NCBI RefSeq assembly: GCF_003665065.1
Contig: NZ_RCHR01000009.1
Location: 23,676-87,675, forward strand
DNA: 64,000 bases
Reading direction: 5' to 3'
Source: Oceanobacillus piezotolerans
Lineage (GTDB): Bacteria > Bacillota > Bacilli > Bacillales > Amphibacillaceae
Below the pieces are notes generated by a model, which saw only the letters and a list, made by a program, of their open reading frames with translations, ran no database searches and was not told the DNA's origin. The position numbers and the translations under genes were made by a program. Of the stretch, positions 45,517 through 54,101 are shown one piece after another. Within the stretch, counting starts at the first letter, position 1. Each line of letters starts with the position of its first letter.

Positions 45517-46539
45517 ATGGAAATGATGGAAGATAGATATTCCAGACAAAAGTTATTTAAACCAATCGGGGAAGATGGTCAGAAGGAAATTGGGCAAAAG
45601 CACGTACTCATTCTCGGATGTGGTGCTTTAGGTACGGCAAATGCGGAAAATTTAGTCCGGGCTGGAATCGGTAAATTAACGATAATCGACCGTGATTATG
45701 TCGAGCTTAGTAATCTACACCGTCAGCACTTGTTTACGGAGCAGGATGCTATGGATCAGATTCCTAAAGTAATTGCAGCGAAACGGAAATTGGAAGCCAT
45801 TAATTCCCAAGTTGAAATCATAGCACATATTCTCGATGCAACTGCTGTTTCATTAAAACCTTATCTAGCTAAGGTAGATCTAGTTATAGATGCGACAGAT
45901 AATTTTGATACACGGTTTATGCTGAACGATTTGCTTCAGCAACTGGAGATTCCGTGGATATATGGTTCCTGTGTAGGAAGTACTGGCATGAGCTACACGA
46001 TTTTGCCCAAACAAACCCCCTGCCTGCACTGTTTATTGAATGACGGTCCTCCGCCGAATGGAGCGACATGTGATTCTGTTGGGATTATTTCGCCTGCGGT
46101 ACAAATGGTAGTAGCACATCAAACGACGGAAGCCATGAAATTATTAATAGGAGCGAAAGAAGCTCTGCGCACCACCCTTGTAACTTTTGACCTTTGGAAA
46201 AATCACTACCAAATGATTAATGTGGAGCAAGCGATGAATCGTGCATGTCCTGCATGTGGCATGGATGCAAGCTATCCATACATACAATATGAAGCATCAA
46301 CAAAAGCAGAAATTCTTTGCGGAAGGAACACGGTACAAATCCGTGCCAATCGGGAAGTGCATTTACCCGAACTTGCGAATCATCTAAAAAAAGTAGGACA
46401 TGTAAAAGGCAATGACTTTTTACTGTCCATGGATTATCAGTCCTATCGACTCGTTTTCTTTCAAGATGGCAGAACGTTAATTCATGGAACCGATTCGATC
46501 GAAAAGGCAAAAAATCTCTATTATCAATTAGTAGGATGA
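45517..46539 (+). CDS. moeB: MoeB/ThiF-type adenylyltransferase
   Basis: Adenylates the Gly-Gly end of MoaD so that it can be loaded with sulfur. 340 aa with nucleotide loop GCGALGTANAENLVRAG, DRDYVELSNLHRQHLF and zinc CxxC pairs in CLHC and CPAC. The C-terminal ~80 residues are an extra small domain rather than a full rhodanese. ThiF homologues look alike, but the Moco context and MoaD two genes on favour MoeB. Confidence 0.88.
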   Translation: MEMMEDRYSRQKLFKPIGEDGQKEIGQKHVLILGCGALGTANAENLVRAGIGKLTIIDRDYVELSNLHRQHLFTEQDAMDQIPKVIAAKRKLEAINSQVEIIAHILDATAVSLKPYLAKVDLVIDATDNFDTRFMLNDLLQQLEIPWIYGSCVGSTGMSYTILPKQTPCLHCLLNDGPPPNGATCDSVGIISPAVQMVVAHQTTEAMKLLIGAKEALRTTLVTFDLWKNHYQMINVEQAMNRACPACGMDASYPYIQYEASTKAEILCGRNTVQIRANREVHLPELANHLKKVGHVKGNDFLLSMDYQSYRLVFFQDGRTLIHGTDSIEKAKNLYYQLVG

Positions 46540-46551
46540 AGGTGAAGCAGC

Positions 46552-47862
46552 ATGGTGGAAATAAGAAAACCGATAAAAGTAAATGAAGCCATCTCACGCG
46601 TATTCGAGTTTTCTATAGCTGGAGAGGTAGAGCATGTCCCAATTGAGCAGAGTTATGGACGTTTTCTTGGGGAGGATTTGATAGCGGACCATCCTGTCCC
46701 ACCGTTTGACAGAAGTCCGTATGATGGGTTTGCTGTTCGCTCTGTAGACACAGTTGGTGGGTCCCGTACTAATCCGATTTATTTACAGGTAGTTGGTGAA
46801 ATTGGGGCTGGCAGTGTTTTTTCAAATACGGTTCAGGAAAACGAAGCAGTTCGAATAATGACTGGTGCGCAAATTCCGGAAGGCTGTGATGCAGTTGTTA
46901 TGCTTGAGGTCGTGAAGGAAGTGTGGATGGATAACAAACCCCATATTGAGTTAAAAAGAGAGGTGAGGGAAAATGATAACATTTCCTTTGCCGGAGAAGA
47001 CACGAAAAAAGGAGCCATTTTAACGAAAAAAGGGACATACATTAATCCTGGTGTGGCAGCGGTTCTTGCAACGTTCGGGTATAAGCAGGTACCTGTCAGC
47101 AGAAAGCCAAAGGTTGGCATTATCGCTACAGGAAGTGAACTATTGGAGCTTGATGAAGCTTTACAGCCTGGGAAAATTAGAAACAGCAATGCTTATATGA
47201 TTTATTCCCAAGTGATGCGAGCAGGCGGAGAGCCGATCTATTATGGACAGTTTAGTGATGATTTAGATACATGCTTCCAGCAAGTGCAAGAGGCGTTTCG
47301 TAAGGTAGACATTTTAATCACAACGGGTGGTGTTTCTGTTGGAGATTATGATTTCTTGCCAGCTATTTATGAAAGGCTTTCTGCGAATGTGCTATTTAAT
47401 AAAATCGCCATGCGACCTGGCAGTGTAACGACGGTTGCTGAAAAGAATGGGAAGCTCTTATTTGGCCTGTCAGGAAATCCGTCTGCATGTTATGTTGGCT
47501 TTGAACTTTTTACACGGCCAATCATTCGCACTTACTTACATGCATTTCATCCCTTCTTGAAAAAGGAAAAGGCCATTCTTGGCTCTGATTTTAAGAAGGC
47601 GAATCCATTTGACCGATTTGTGCGTGGACATCTATCCTTCCAAGAAGGTAAGCTTGTGGCAACTCCGGTGGGATTGGATAAGTCCAATGTTGTCAGCTCT
47701 TTAGCAGAAGCCAATATTCTTATTCTGTTACCCGGTGGTACGAGAGGCTATGAACAAGGGATGGAAGTAGCAGTTATTCTGCTGGAAGATCAGGAAGGGA
47801 CCACTTTAGATAATTTTGTACAGACAGAGATCAATTCACGGAGGAGTCAAAGGCATGGCTAG
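46552..47862 (+). CDS. moeA: Molybdopterin molybdotransferase MoeA
   Basis: Inserts molybdate into adenylated molybdopterin. 436 aa with DHPVPPFDRSPYDGFAVR, RIMTGAQIPEGCDAVV, GIIATGSELLE, the MoCF-fold TTGGVSVGDYDF and GLSGNPSACYVGFELF. RBS AAGGTGA. Its end overlaps moaE by 8 bases, so the two are translationally coupled. Confidence 0.95.
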   Translation: MVEIRKPIKVNEAISRVFEFSIAGEVEHVPIEQSYGRFLGEDLIADHPVPPFDRSPYDGFAVRSVDTVGGSRTNPIYLQVVGEIGAGSVFSNTVQENEAVRIMTGAQIPEGCDAVVMLEVVKEVWMDNKPHIELKREVRENDNISFAGEDTKKGAILTKKGTYINPGVAAVLATFGYKQVPVSRKPKVGIIATGSELLELDEALQPGKIRNSNAYMIYSQVMRAGGEPIYYGQFSDDLDTCFQQVQEAFRKVDILITTGGVSVGDYDFLPAIYERLSANVLFNKIAMRPGSVTTVAEKNGKLLFGLSGNPSACYVGFELFTRPIIRTYLHAFHPFLKKEKAILGSDFKKANPFDRFVRGHLSFQEGKLVATPVGLDKSNVVSSLAEANILILLPGGTRGYEQGMEVAVILLEDQEGTTLDNFVQTEINSRRSQRHG

Positions 47863-48328
47863 TGAGCTATTTGAAATTGTTGAAGAATCGATTGAAGTGG
47901 GCGATGTTATTAAAAAGGTGGAGCGAAGAGAAGCAGGTGCCATTACCACCTTCATTGGAACAGTCAGGGAGTGGACTCAAGGGAAGCAAACGGTTTATTT
48001 AGAATATCAGGCCTATATTCCAATGGCGGTGAAAATGCTCAGTCAAATTGGTGATGAGGTGAAAGCACAATGGCCTGATACTATCATTGCCATAACTCAC
48101 CGAATTGGCCGGTTGGATATTTCGGAAATTGCGGTAGTCATTGCAGTATCCTCCCCACATCGCAAGGCAGCATATCAAGCAAATGAATATGCTATTGAGC
48201 GAATCAAGCAGATTGTCCCGATTTGGAAAAAAGAACATTGGACTGACGGGGAAACATGGATTGGGGATCAGCTGGAGAATGTGCCTTATAAAGCAGGAAA
48301 ACCAACTATAAAGGAGATAGAAGGATGA
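47855..48328 (+). CDS. moaE: Molybdopterin synthase catalytic subunit MoaE
   Basis: Large subunit that adds two sulfurs to precursor Z. 157 aa from ATG 47855, following GGAGGAGTC; the in-frame start at 47816 would lie inside moeA without a binding site. Marks are GAITTFIGTVREWT, LEYQAYIPMA, ITHRIGRLDISEIAV and SSPHRKAAYQANEYAIERIKQ. It overlaps moaD by 4 bases (ATGA). Confidence 0.95.
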   Translation: MASELFEIVEESIEVGDVIKKVERREAGAITTFIGTVREWTQGKQTVYLEYQAYIPMAVKMLSQIGDEVKAQWPDTIIAITHRIGRLDISEIAVVIAVSSPHRKAAYQANEYAIERIKQIVPIWKKEHWTDGETWIGDQLENVPYKAGKPTIKEIEG

Positions 48329-48558
48329 TAACAGTTCTTTTATTTGCTCATTTACAGGAATCCGTTGGTAAGGATAGGATCCAATTGCCTATCGAACGAA
48401 CAACGGTAAAGGAATTAAAAACGGAATTACAACAAACCTATCCACTGCCAGAGCTCGACCGTGTGATGACCGCTGTAAACGAAGAGTTTGCAAAGAATGA
48501 CCGCCTCATAAAAGCAGGGGACGTCGTTGCATTTATTCCGCCAATCAGTGGTGGGTAA
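48325..48558 (+). CDS. moaD: Molybdopterin synthase sulfur carrier MoaD
   Basis: A 77-aa ubiquitin-like sulfur carrier ending PPISGG, the Gly-Gly that becomes a thiocarboxylate. Family segments are VLLFAHLQESVG at the start and AGDVVAFIPPISGG at the end. Coupled to moaE by ATGA and to mobB by TAATG. Partner of MoeB and MoaE. Confidence 0.94.
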   Translation: MITVLLFAHLQESVGKDRIQLPIERTTVKELKTELQQTYPLPELDRVMTAVNEEFAKNDRLIKAGDVVAFIPPISGG

Positions 48559-48575
48559 TGAATAGGAGTCACACC

Positions 48576-49076
48576 ATGGAAACCATTCAAATCGTTGGCT
48601 ATAAAAATAGCGGGAAAACAACGACGGCAATAAAGCTAATTGAGAAATTTTCACAAAGGGGAATTCAGGTTGCTTCGCTTAAGCATCATGGTCATGGTGG
48701 AATCCCTTTGGGTCTGGAGAATAAAGACAGTTTTAAGCATCAGCAGGCTGGAGCAATGATTTCTGGAGTAGAAGGGGAAGGGATATTGCAGTTAGCGAAG
48801 CGAAAGGCTTGGAGTCTAGAACAGATATTAGCAATCTATGAAATCTTTGGGGTTGATCTATTAATACTGGAAGGATTCAAGCGAGAGCACTACCAAAAGG
48901 TTGTACTCATCAATAAGGAAGAAGACCTTATTTTACTAGATGAAACGACCAATATCCTGGCGGTAATTAGTTCTATCCCTGTAAAATCATCCTCTTATAT
49001 AACTTTTAACACTTACGAATTGCAAGATTTCTGCGATTGGATGCTCCAATGGTACAAGAATAAAGCAATCCGGTAA
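48576..49076 (+). CDS. mobB: Molybdopterin-guanine dinucleotide biosynthesis protein MobB
   Basis: A 166-aa GTP-binding helper of MobA. P-loop GYKNSGKTTT (about 7-16), then KHHGHGG and VDLLILEGFKREHYQKVV. I prefer ATG 48576, because AGGAG lies 8 bases before it; ATG 48558 would add 6 residues and overlaps the moaD stop. Consistent with an MGD-type cofactor for the FdhF-like enzyme. Confidence 0.92.
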   Translation: METIQIVGYKNSGKTTTAIKLIEKFSQRGIQVASLKHHGHGGIPLGLENKDSFKHQQAGAMISGVEGEGILQLAKRKAWSLEQILAIYEIFGVDLLILEGFKREHYQKVVLINKEEDLILLDETTNILAVISSIPVKSSSYITFNTYELQDFCDWMLQWYKNKAIR

Positions 49077-49125
49077 TGAATGATTCAAGGAAATCGGGAT
49101 GAATTTTCCAAAAGGAGGATTTGGC

Positions 49126-49704
49126 ATGCAGATTGTTGGAGTTATTCTTGCAGGTGGCGAGTCAAGAAGGTTTGGAACCCCGAAAGCTTTTGCCAAAAAA
49201 GAAGGGAAACATTTTTATACATATTCGGCAGAGGCAGTCAATCCTTTTGCTTCGAAGCTTGTCCTAGTTACCAATCGCAAGTTGGAGCCGCTATTTGAGA
49301 AAGAATTTACTGGTGAAATTACCAGGGATCACCCTTCATACGAGGGCCAAGGTCCGCTTGCAGGTATTTATACAGCAATGGAGAAGTATCCTGCCGATTG
49401 GTATATCGTCAGCCCAATTGATGTTCCTTTTATCGAAAACAATGTTATTGAGTTGTTGATAAAATATACTGGGTCTGATGCAGATGCTGTTATACCAGTT
49501 GTTGCGGGAAGAAAACAACCACTCATTGCCCTTTATCATCATCGTGTTAAAACAATCATTAAAACAAAATTAGATCATGGCTTTCGTTCGGTGGAGAAGG
49601 TGTTAGAAGCTTGCAAGGTACACTATCTCTCTATGAATGACGAAAAGAAGTTTATTAATATAAATTCACAAGATGATTACAAGCAATGGATTATGGAGGA
49701 ATAA
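49126..49704 (+). CDS. mobA: Molybdenum cofactor guanylyltransferase MobA
   Basis: Attaches GMP to molybdopterin to give the guanine dinucleotide form. 192 aa with LAGGESRRFGTPKAF (nucleotide loop) and SPIDVPFI. ATG 49126 follows AAAAGGAGG with proper spacing; the 49099 start is not supported. MobA presence predicts a bis-MGD enzyme, which the FdhF/YdeP protein upstream is. Confidence 0.92.
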   Translation: MQIVGVILAGGESRRFGTPKAFAKKEGKHFYTYSAEAVNPFASKLVLVTNRKLEPLFEKEFTGEITRDHPSYEGQGPLAGIYTAMEKYPADWYIVSPIDVPFIENNVIELLIKYTGSDADAVIPVVAGRKQPLIALYHHRVKTIIKTKLDHGFRSVEKVLEACKVHYLSMNDEKKFININSQDDYKQWIMEE

Positions 49705-49706
49705 TC

Positions 49707-50222
49707 ATGTCAAATGTTCATCATCGGACTGCTTCGTTTTCTGTATCCTGTGCAATCGTGACGGTAAGTGATACAAGGGACGAAGAAAGTGATAAAAGCG
49801 GTCAATTAATGAAAACCTTACTTGCCGGGTCAGGGCATCCCATTCACCACTATACGATTATCCCAGATGATAAACAGACGATTACTGAAACCATCAAGTC
49901 TGCGGCCCATCGTGAGGATATAGCTGCAATCCTTGTCAATGGCGGTACTGGGATTTCTCAGCGGGACGTAACAATCGAAGCGATTCGCCCATTGCTGGAC
50001 AAGGAAATACCAGGATTTGGTGAGATTTTTCGTTATTTGAGTTATCAATATGATATTGGAACAGCAAGCATATTATCGCGAGCGATTGCTGGTGTAGTTA
50101 ATAATCGAATCGTTTTTTCCACACCTGGTTCAACAGGGGCTGTTAAGTTAGCGATGGAGAAGTTAATTTTGCCAGAGTTAGGACATGCGGTGAAGGAAAT
50201 AACGAAAGATTTGCCAAAGTAA
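49707..50222 (+). CDS. moaB: Molybdopterin adenylyltransferase MoaB/MogA-type
   Basis: A 171-aa MoCF-fold protein that adenylates molybdopterin before molybdate insertion. VTVSDTRDEESDKSGQLM, LVNGGTGISQRDVTIEA and FSTPGSTGAVKLAM are the family marks. ATG 49707 comes 3 bases after the mobA stop; GGAGGAAT lies inside the mobA end. The 49686 start is rejected. Confidence 0.92.
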   Translation: MSNVHHRTASFSVSCAIVTVSDTRDEESDKSGQLMKTLLAGSGHPIHHYTIIPDDKQTITETIKSAAHREDIAAILVNGGTGISQRDVTIEAIRPLLDKEIPGFGEIFRYLSYQYDIGTASILSRAIAGVVNNRIVFSTPGSTGAVKLAMEKLILPELGHAVKEITKDLPK

Positions 50223-50226
50223 AGGA

Positions 50227-51015
50227 ATGAAAACAGTGCAGAGGTTACCTATCTTTATCATATTTATACTCATCCCTTTTATTGCGGGATGTACAAATGA
50301 AGAAAAAATAGAGCTCACTATTTCCGCTGCGGCTAGTATGACAAATAGTTTAAACGAGATAAAGAAAGAATTTGAACAAGACTATCCTCATATTTCGGTT
50401 ACTTATCATTTCGGAGGTTCTGGTACATTGCGTAAGCAGATTGAACAAGGCGCACCGATTGATCTCTTTTTTTCAGCTTCTAAAAAAGATTATCAACTGT
50501 TAGAAGAGGGTGGATTTGTTAGAAATGGATCAGCAATTCTTCAAAACAAGTTAGTTTTTATTCAACAGAGCAATGAGGAAAAACAATCATTAACAGATTT
50601 TCTCCACTCAGATGGAAAAATAGCCATCGGTACACCTGAGGCAGTCCCTGCTGGAACGTATTCTGAGCAATTATTAAAAGAGTTGGGTATTTGGGATAAA
50701 CTCCAAGGACGAATAATATTAACAAAGGATGTTCGTCAGGTGCTAACGGTAGTGAAAGAAGGGGCAGTGGATGTGGGGATCGTTTATCAGAGTGATATAC
50801 ATGGGGAGGAAAATTTAGAAGCTGCCTGGGAATCTGACCCCCATCTCTATGAACCAATACAATACTTTGCAGCCATAATTGGCAATAATTCAGCCGTGGA
50901 TGATAGAAAGATAGATGCGATGGAGCATTTCTATCAATTTATCCAAGAGGAACAGAGCATGAATATATTTGCAAGTTACGGATTTGATACAACGGAAGCG
51001 CTGGTGAATCAGTAA
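50227..51015 (+). CDS. modA: Molybdate ABC transporter, substrate-binding lipoprotein ModA
   Basis: Binds molybdate outside the membrane. 262 aa with lipobox FIAGC (Cys22), then ISAAASMTNSLNEI, VTYHFGGSGTLRKQIEQGAPIDLFFSA and VLTVVKEGAVDVGIVYQSD, all typical ModA. ATG 50227 touches AAAGGA; GTG 50236 has better spacing and may be the real start. It couples to modB by TAATG. Confidence 0.93.
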   Translation: MKTVQRLPIFIIFILIPFIAGCTNEEKIELTISAAASMTNSLNEIKKEFEQDYPHISVTYHFGGSGTLRKQIEQGAPIDLFFSASKKDYQLLEEGGFVRNGSAILQNKLVFIQQSNEEKQSLTDFLHSDGKIAIGTPEAVPAGTYSEQLLKELGIWDKLQGRIILTKDVRQVLTVVKEGAVDVGIVYQSDIHGEENLEAAWESDPHLYEPIQYFAAIIGNNSAVDDRKIDAMEHFYQFIQEEQSMNIFASYGFDTTEALVNQ

Positions 51016-51668
51016 TGGAATGGTCATGGCATCCCGTCCAACTCTCCTTATATGTTGCAGTCATTGCCACGTTAATTGCATTTGTTTTAGCAATCTTAGC
51101 AGCCTATCGGATTGCAGGGGGAAAGGTGAAAGGAAAGGCGATTGTCGAGACAATCTTCTTTATGCCACTCGTATTGCCCCCAACTGTAATCGGCTTTGTG
51201 TTAATTATTATTTTTGGAAGCAATAGTCCGGTAGGGAGAGCGCTGGAATGGATGCTCGGCAAAACGCTCTTATTCACAGTATCTGCAGCCATTATCGCTG
51301 CTGTCGTTGTGGCTTTTCCACTGATGTATCAATCCATTAAAACAGGATTTCTCTCTGTTGATCCGAACATAATAGGCGCGGCAAGGGTGGATGGTGCATC
51401 GAACTGGAAATTGCTTTTTTTAGTTATTGTTCCGATGTCATATCGGGCACTCCTTACTGCGGTTATCCTTGGGATTACTCGGAGTTTCGGAGAATTTGGC
51501 GCGACTTTGATGTTTGCTGGAAATATTCCAGGACGAACCCAAACGATTCCAACTGTGATTTATTTAGCGATCGAATCGGGGAGGACGGATATTGCCTGGT
51601 ATTATGTGTTGATCAGTATAAGCTTTTCGTTTATCCTGCTTTTATTAATTAATCGTACGAGGCAGTAG
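51015..51668 (+). CDS. modB: Molybdate ABC transporter permease ModB
   Basis: A 217-aa permease with five to six membrane segments. The start WHPVQLSLYVAVIATLIAF, FMPLVLPPTVIGFVLI and the EAA-like loop IGAARVDGASNWKLLFLVIVPMS are ModB-type, followed by GITRSFGEFGATLMFAGNIPGRTQTIP. No modC ATPase gene follows. From memory the Bacillus subtilis yvgL/yvgM pair also lacks one, so a shared ATPase is likely. Confidence 0.92.
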   Translation: MEWSWHPVQLSLYVAVIATLIAFVLAILAAYRIAGGKVKGKAIVETIFFMPLVLPPTVIGFVLIIIFGSNSPVGRALEWMLGKTLLFTVSAAIIAAVVVAFPLMYQSIKTGFLSVDPNIIGAARVDGASNWKLLFLVIVPMSYRALLTAVILGITRSFGEFGATLMFAGNIPGRTQTIPTVIYLAIESGRTDIAWYYVLISISFSFILLLLINRTRQ

Positions 51669-51718
51669 TAGATTGTGCTGCAGTGCTCTTTATTAGGCAT
51701 CCTGCTTCAAATGAAATT

Positions 51719-51745
51719 GCCCCTCTATTGTTCTGAAGGAGGGGC
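51719..51745. terminator. Weak hairpin between convergent modB and moaC
   Basis: GCCCCTC (51719-51725) pairs with GAGGGGC (51739-51745). There is no strong T run on either strand, so termination is likely weak. Confidence 0.45.
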
Positions 51746-51781
51746 TATTGTGAGAAGTTAACTGCGTTGGCTATTCTATAG

Positions 51782-52270
51782 CTAATCTTCTCTTCTGTAA
51801 TCCCCATTTTTGCCGCCACTTTTTTCTTGTAGGTAAGTTGGTCCGATAATCATGCCTTTGTCGATGGCTTTACACATATCATAAACGGTTAATGCGGCTA
51901 TCGATGCTGCGGTTAATGCTTCCATTTCCACGCCAGTATGACCAACTGTTTTTACTTCCACAGCAATTAACAATTCAAATACTTCGTTCTCTTTGATGTT
52001 CCATTCAAAAGAGAGGTTAACACCTCCTAATGGAATTGGATGACACATTGGAATGATAGCTGGTGTTTGCTTGGCTCCCATAATACCTGCAACCTGTGCT
52101 ACCGCAAGGACATCTCCCTTCTTATTCTGCTGCTGTGTAATATTCTCATAAACATGCTTGTTCATTTGCACGCTGGAATGGGCGACTGCCTTGCGATTGC
52201 TTTCCTTCTTCGTAGTTATGTCCACCATCTTTGCTCTTGCTTGTTCATTAAAATGTGTGAAATCTGACAC
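51782..52270 (-). CDS. moaC: Cyclic pyranopterin monophosphate synthase MoaC
   Basis: Works with MoaA to make precursor Z. 162 aa with [42 protein letters not shown] and the active-site motif [14 protein letters not shown]. It starts at GTG 52270 after AAAGGAGCGG. It is transcribed toward the main Moco operon instead of being in it, completing the pathway. It ends [14 protein letters not shown]. Confidence 0.95.
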   Translation of the reverse strand: MSDFTHFNEQARAKMVDITTKKESNRKAVAHSSVQMNKHVYENITQQQNKKGDVLAVAQVAGIMGAKQTPAIIPMCHPIPLGGVNLSFEWNIKENEVFELLIAVEVKTVGHTGVEMEALTAASIAALTVYDMCKAIDKGMIIGPTYLQEKSGGKNGDYRRED

Positions 52271-52399
52271 AGTATAATCCGCTCCTTTATTGAAGAGTAG
52301 AAAAATTATATAAATTCATTATAGAGGGGTAGGAGGGAATAGTAAAATACCAGGAAGAGTTGGTATTATGGGGAATTCATTGCCTGAGGTGATTGGGAA

Positions 52400-52532
52400 A
52401 ACTTGTATAGCTCGGGCTCAACTTATCAGTGGATTGGGTTAACTTATGTAGCTTGGTGCTCAACTTATCAGCGGTTGGAGTAACTATACTGCTTGAGGTT
52501 CGACTTCTCAGTTAGTTGGCTCGACTTTGATG
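52400..52532. repeat. Degenerate tandem repeat, unit about 20.5 bp (41-bp higher unit)
   Basis: Successive units begin AACTT or GACTT at about 52400, 52420, 52441, 52462, 52482, 52502 and 52522. The doubled 41-bp unit repeats at 52400, 52441 and 52482; alternate half-units share CTCAACTTATCAG(T/C)GG. The spacing equals about two helical turns. It lies between divergent-ended moaC and hydA control and terminator regions; function unknown. Confidence 0.65.
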
Positions 52533-52543
52533 AGGTGAACAAA

Positions 52544-52575
52544 GGGACCAACCATCCCAAAGGAATCTTGGTCCC
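52544..52575 (-). terminator. Terminator of the hydantoinase operon
   Basis: On the minus strand GGGACCAA, a 16-base loop, TTGGTCCC, then TTTGTT. Confidence 0.75.
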
Positions 52576-52591
52576 AAGTTAAATGTGGTTA

Positions 52592-54010
52592 TCAGACCAG
52601 AGAGCTTGTTTTCGTGGCTCTTCCTTTAAATTCTTCGTAGCACAAGCCAAACGGCTTAGATTTAATATATTTACCCTGTCCTTTTATTCCTACAAATTTA
52701 CCGTTTTCAGCTGTCAGCTTCCCGCGAAGATAAACCTTTTCTGGTCTTCCAATCATATCCATGCCCTCGAATGTGTTATAGTCACTCCGGTGATAGCTTT
52801 CTTCAACCGTAATCTTTCCTCTATAAGTTGGATCAAAGATGACGATATCTGCATCACTACCTATAGCGATTTGTCCTTTTTCCGGGAAGAGCCCGACGAT
52901 TTTGGCTGGGTTCGTGGAGAATAGTTCTACAAATTTTTCTTTCGTTATTTTCCCTGTTTCTACGCCATAGGTCCATAGAAGGGCAAGTCTGTCTTGAGCG
53001 CTTGGACAACCATTTGGTATTTTAGTGAAATCATGGAGCCCTTTTTTCTTATCGTTTTCAAATCCCCCGACATTCGCCGCGTGGTCAGAACCTACCGCCT
53101 TAAGCCAGCCTTTTTGAACGGCTTGCCATAGTGCATCTACATGCTCCTGCTTTCTAAGTGCAGGGGAGCATACATATTTGGCACCTTCAAAGTTTGGCTC
53201 TGCTAATTTTTCCTCCGTCAGTGTCAGGTAATGGGTACATGTTTCACCGTACACAGAGAGTCCGGATTGATATGCATCTCTTATGGCTTCCATCGCTTCC
53301 TTCGCCGTTACGTGTACGATAAATAAAGGAGAATCTGCTAGTTCCGCCATATAAATGGCTCTTCTAGTGGCTTCAGCCTCAACTACAGGAGGTCTGGAGG
53401 CTGCGTGATAAATCGGGTCTGTTTTTCCTTCTGCGATTAGTTGCTTTTGTAGAAGGTCAACTAACTCCCCATTTTCTGCATGAAGAAAGATGGTTACACC
53501 TGCTTTTTTAGCAACCTGCATGGCTTTAAATATCACGTCGTCATTAACCATAAATGGAGTGCCTTTATAGGCCATAAAAAACTTTATGGTAGATATTCCT
53601 GCTTCTGGAAGCGTTAACAATTCATCGAAAATATCTTCTGTCGGATACATCACCAATCCATGGAAAGAATAATCTACCATAGCCACGTCTTTTGCATTTT
53701 CATGGGCTACTTTAACAGAATCCTTAATACCCATTCCCACTATCTGTGGCGGGAAATCCACGACGGTTGTCGTTCCCCCGACAACTGGTGCATTGCTGGT
53801 GCTAAAATCCAGTGTTCCAAATGAACCATAATGAACATGCTCATCTACTCCACCTGGAAACATGTATTTTCCGGTAGCATCGACTATTTCATCCGCATTA
53901 TAATCCAAATTTTTACCGATTGCTACAATCTTTTCCTCTTCCACATAGATATCGGAATTATATTCGCCTTCAGCAGAAAGAATTGTTCCATTTTTAATCA
54001 ATAAACTCAT
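52592..54010 (-). CDS. hydA: Dihydropyrimidinase / hydantoinase
   Basis: A 472-aa cyclic amidohydrolase that opens dihydropyrimidine or hydantoin rings. Metal ligands are in GGVDEHVHYG (His-x-His, about 57-59), the carboxylated-lysine region TIKFFMAYKG (about 150), FLHAENGEL (about 183), FIVHVTAKEA (about 239) and SDHAANV (Asp about 315). PLALLWTYGVETG-like C-terminal segments match bacterial D-hydantoinases. The partner gene encodes an N-carbamoyl amino acid type amidohydrolase, so the two could take a hydantoin to a free amino acid. Confidence 0.9.
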   Translation of the reverse strand: MSLLIKNGTILSAEGEYNSDIYVEEEKIVAIGKNLDYNADEIVDATGKYMFPGGVDEHVHYGSFGTLDFSTSNAPVVGGTTTVVDFPPQIVGMGIKDSVKVAHENAKDVAMVDYSFHGLVMYPTEDIFDELLTLPEAGISTIKFFMAYKGTPFMVNDDVIFKAMQVAKKAGVTIFLHAENGELVDLLQKQLIAEGKTDPIYHAASRPPVVEAEATRRAIYMAELADSPLFIVHVTAKEAMEAIRDAYQSGLSVYGETCTHYLTLTEEKLAEPNFEGAKYVCSPALRKQEHVDALWQAVQKGWLKAVGSDHAANVGGFENDKKKGLHDFTKIPNGCPSAQDRLALLWTYGVETGKITKEKFVELFSTNPAKIVGLFPEKGQIAIGSDADIVIFDPTYRGKITVEESYHRSDYNTFEGMDMIGRPEKVYLRGKLTAENGKFVGIKGQGKYIKSKPFGLCYEEFKGRATKTSSLV

Positions 54011-54064
54011 ACAGAACCCCCTTAAATAATATACCAGGCTAAACTTCTAATCCTCTCTTAAAAC

Positions 54065-54093
54065 AGGAGACACCTATATGAAAGGCATCTCCT
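54065..54093 (-). terminator. Intercistronic hairpin between the amidohydrolase and hydA
   Basis: On the minus strand AGGAGATGCCT pairs with AGGTGTCTCCT (two wobble pairs), 7-base loop, then GTTTT. It may partly terminate and reduce hydA expression relative to the first gene. Confidence 0.55.
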
Positions 54094-54101
54094 ACTCGTC
54101 T

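Noticed and set aside
52583..52924. 113-codon plus-strand frame over hydA
   Set aside because: Antisense shadow of a clear dihydropyrimidinase gene; aromatic-rich and with no start signal.
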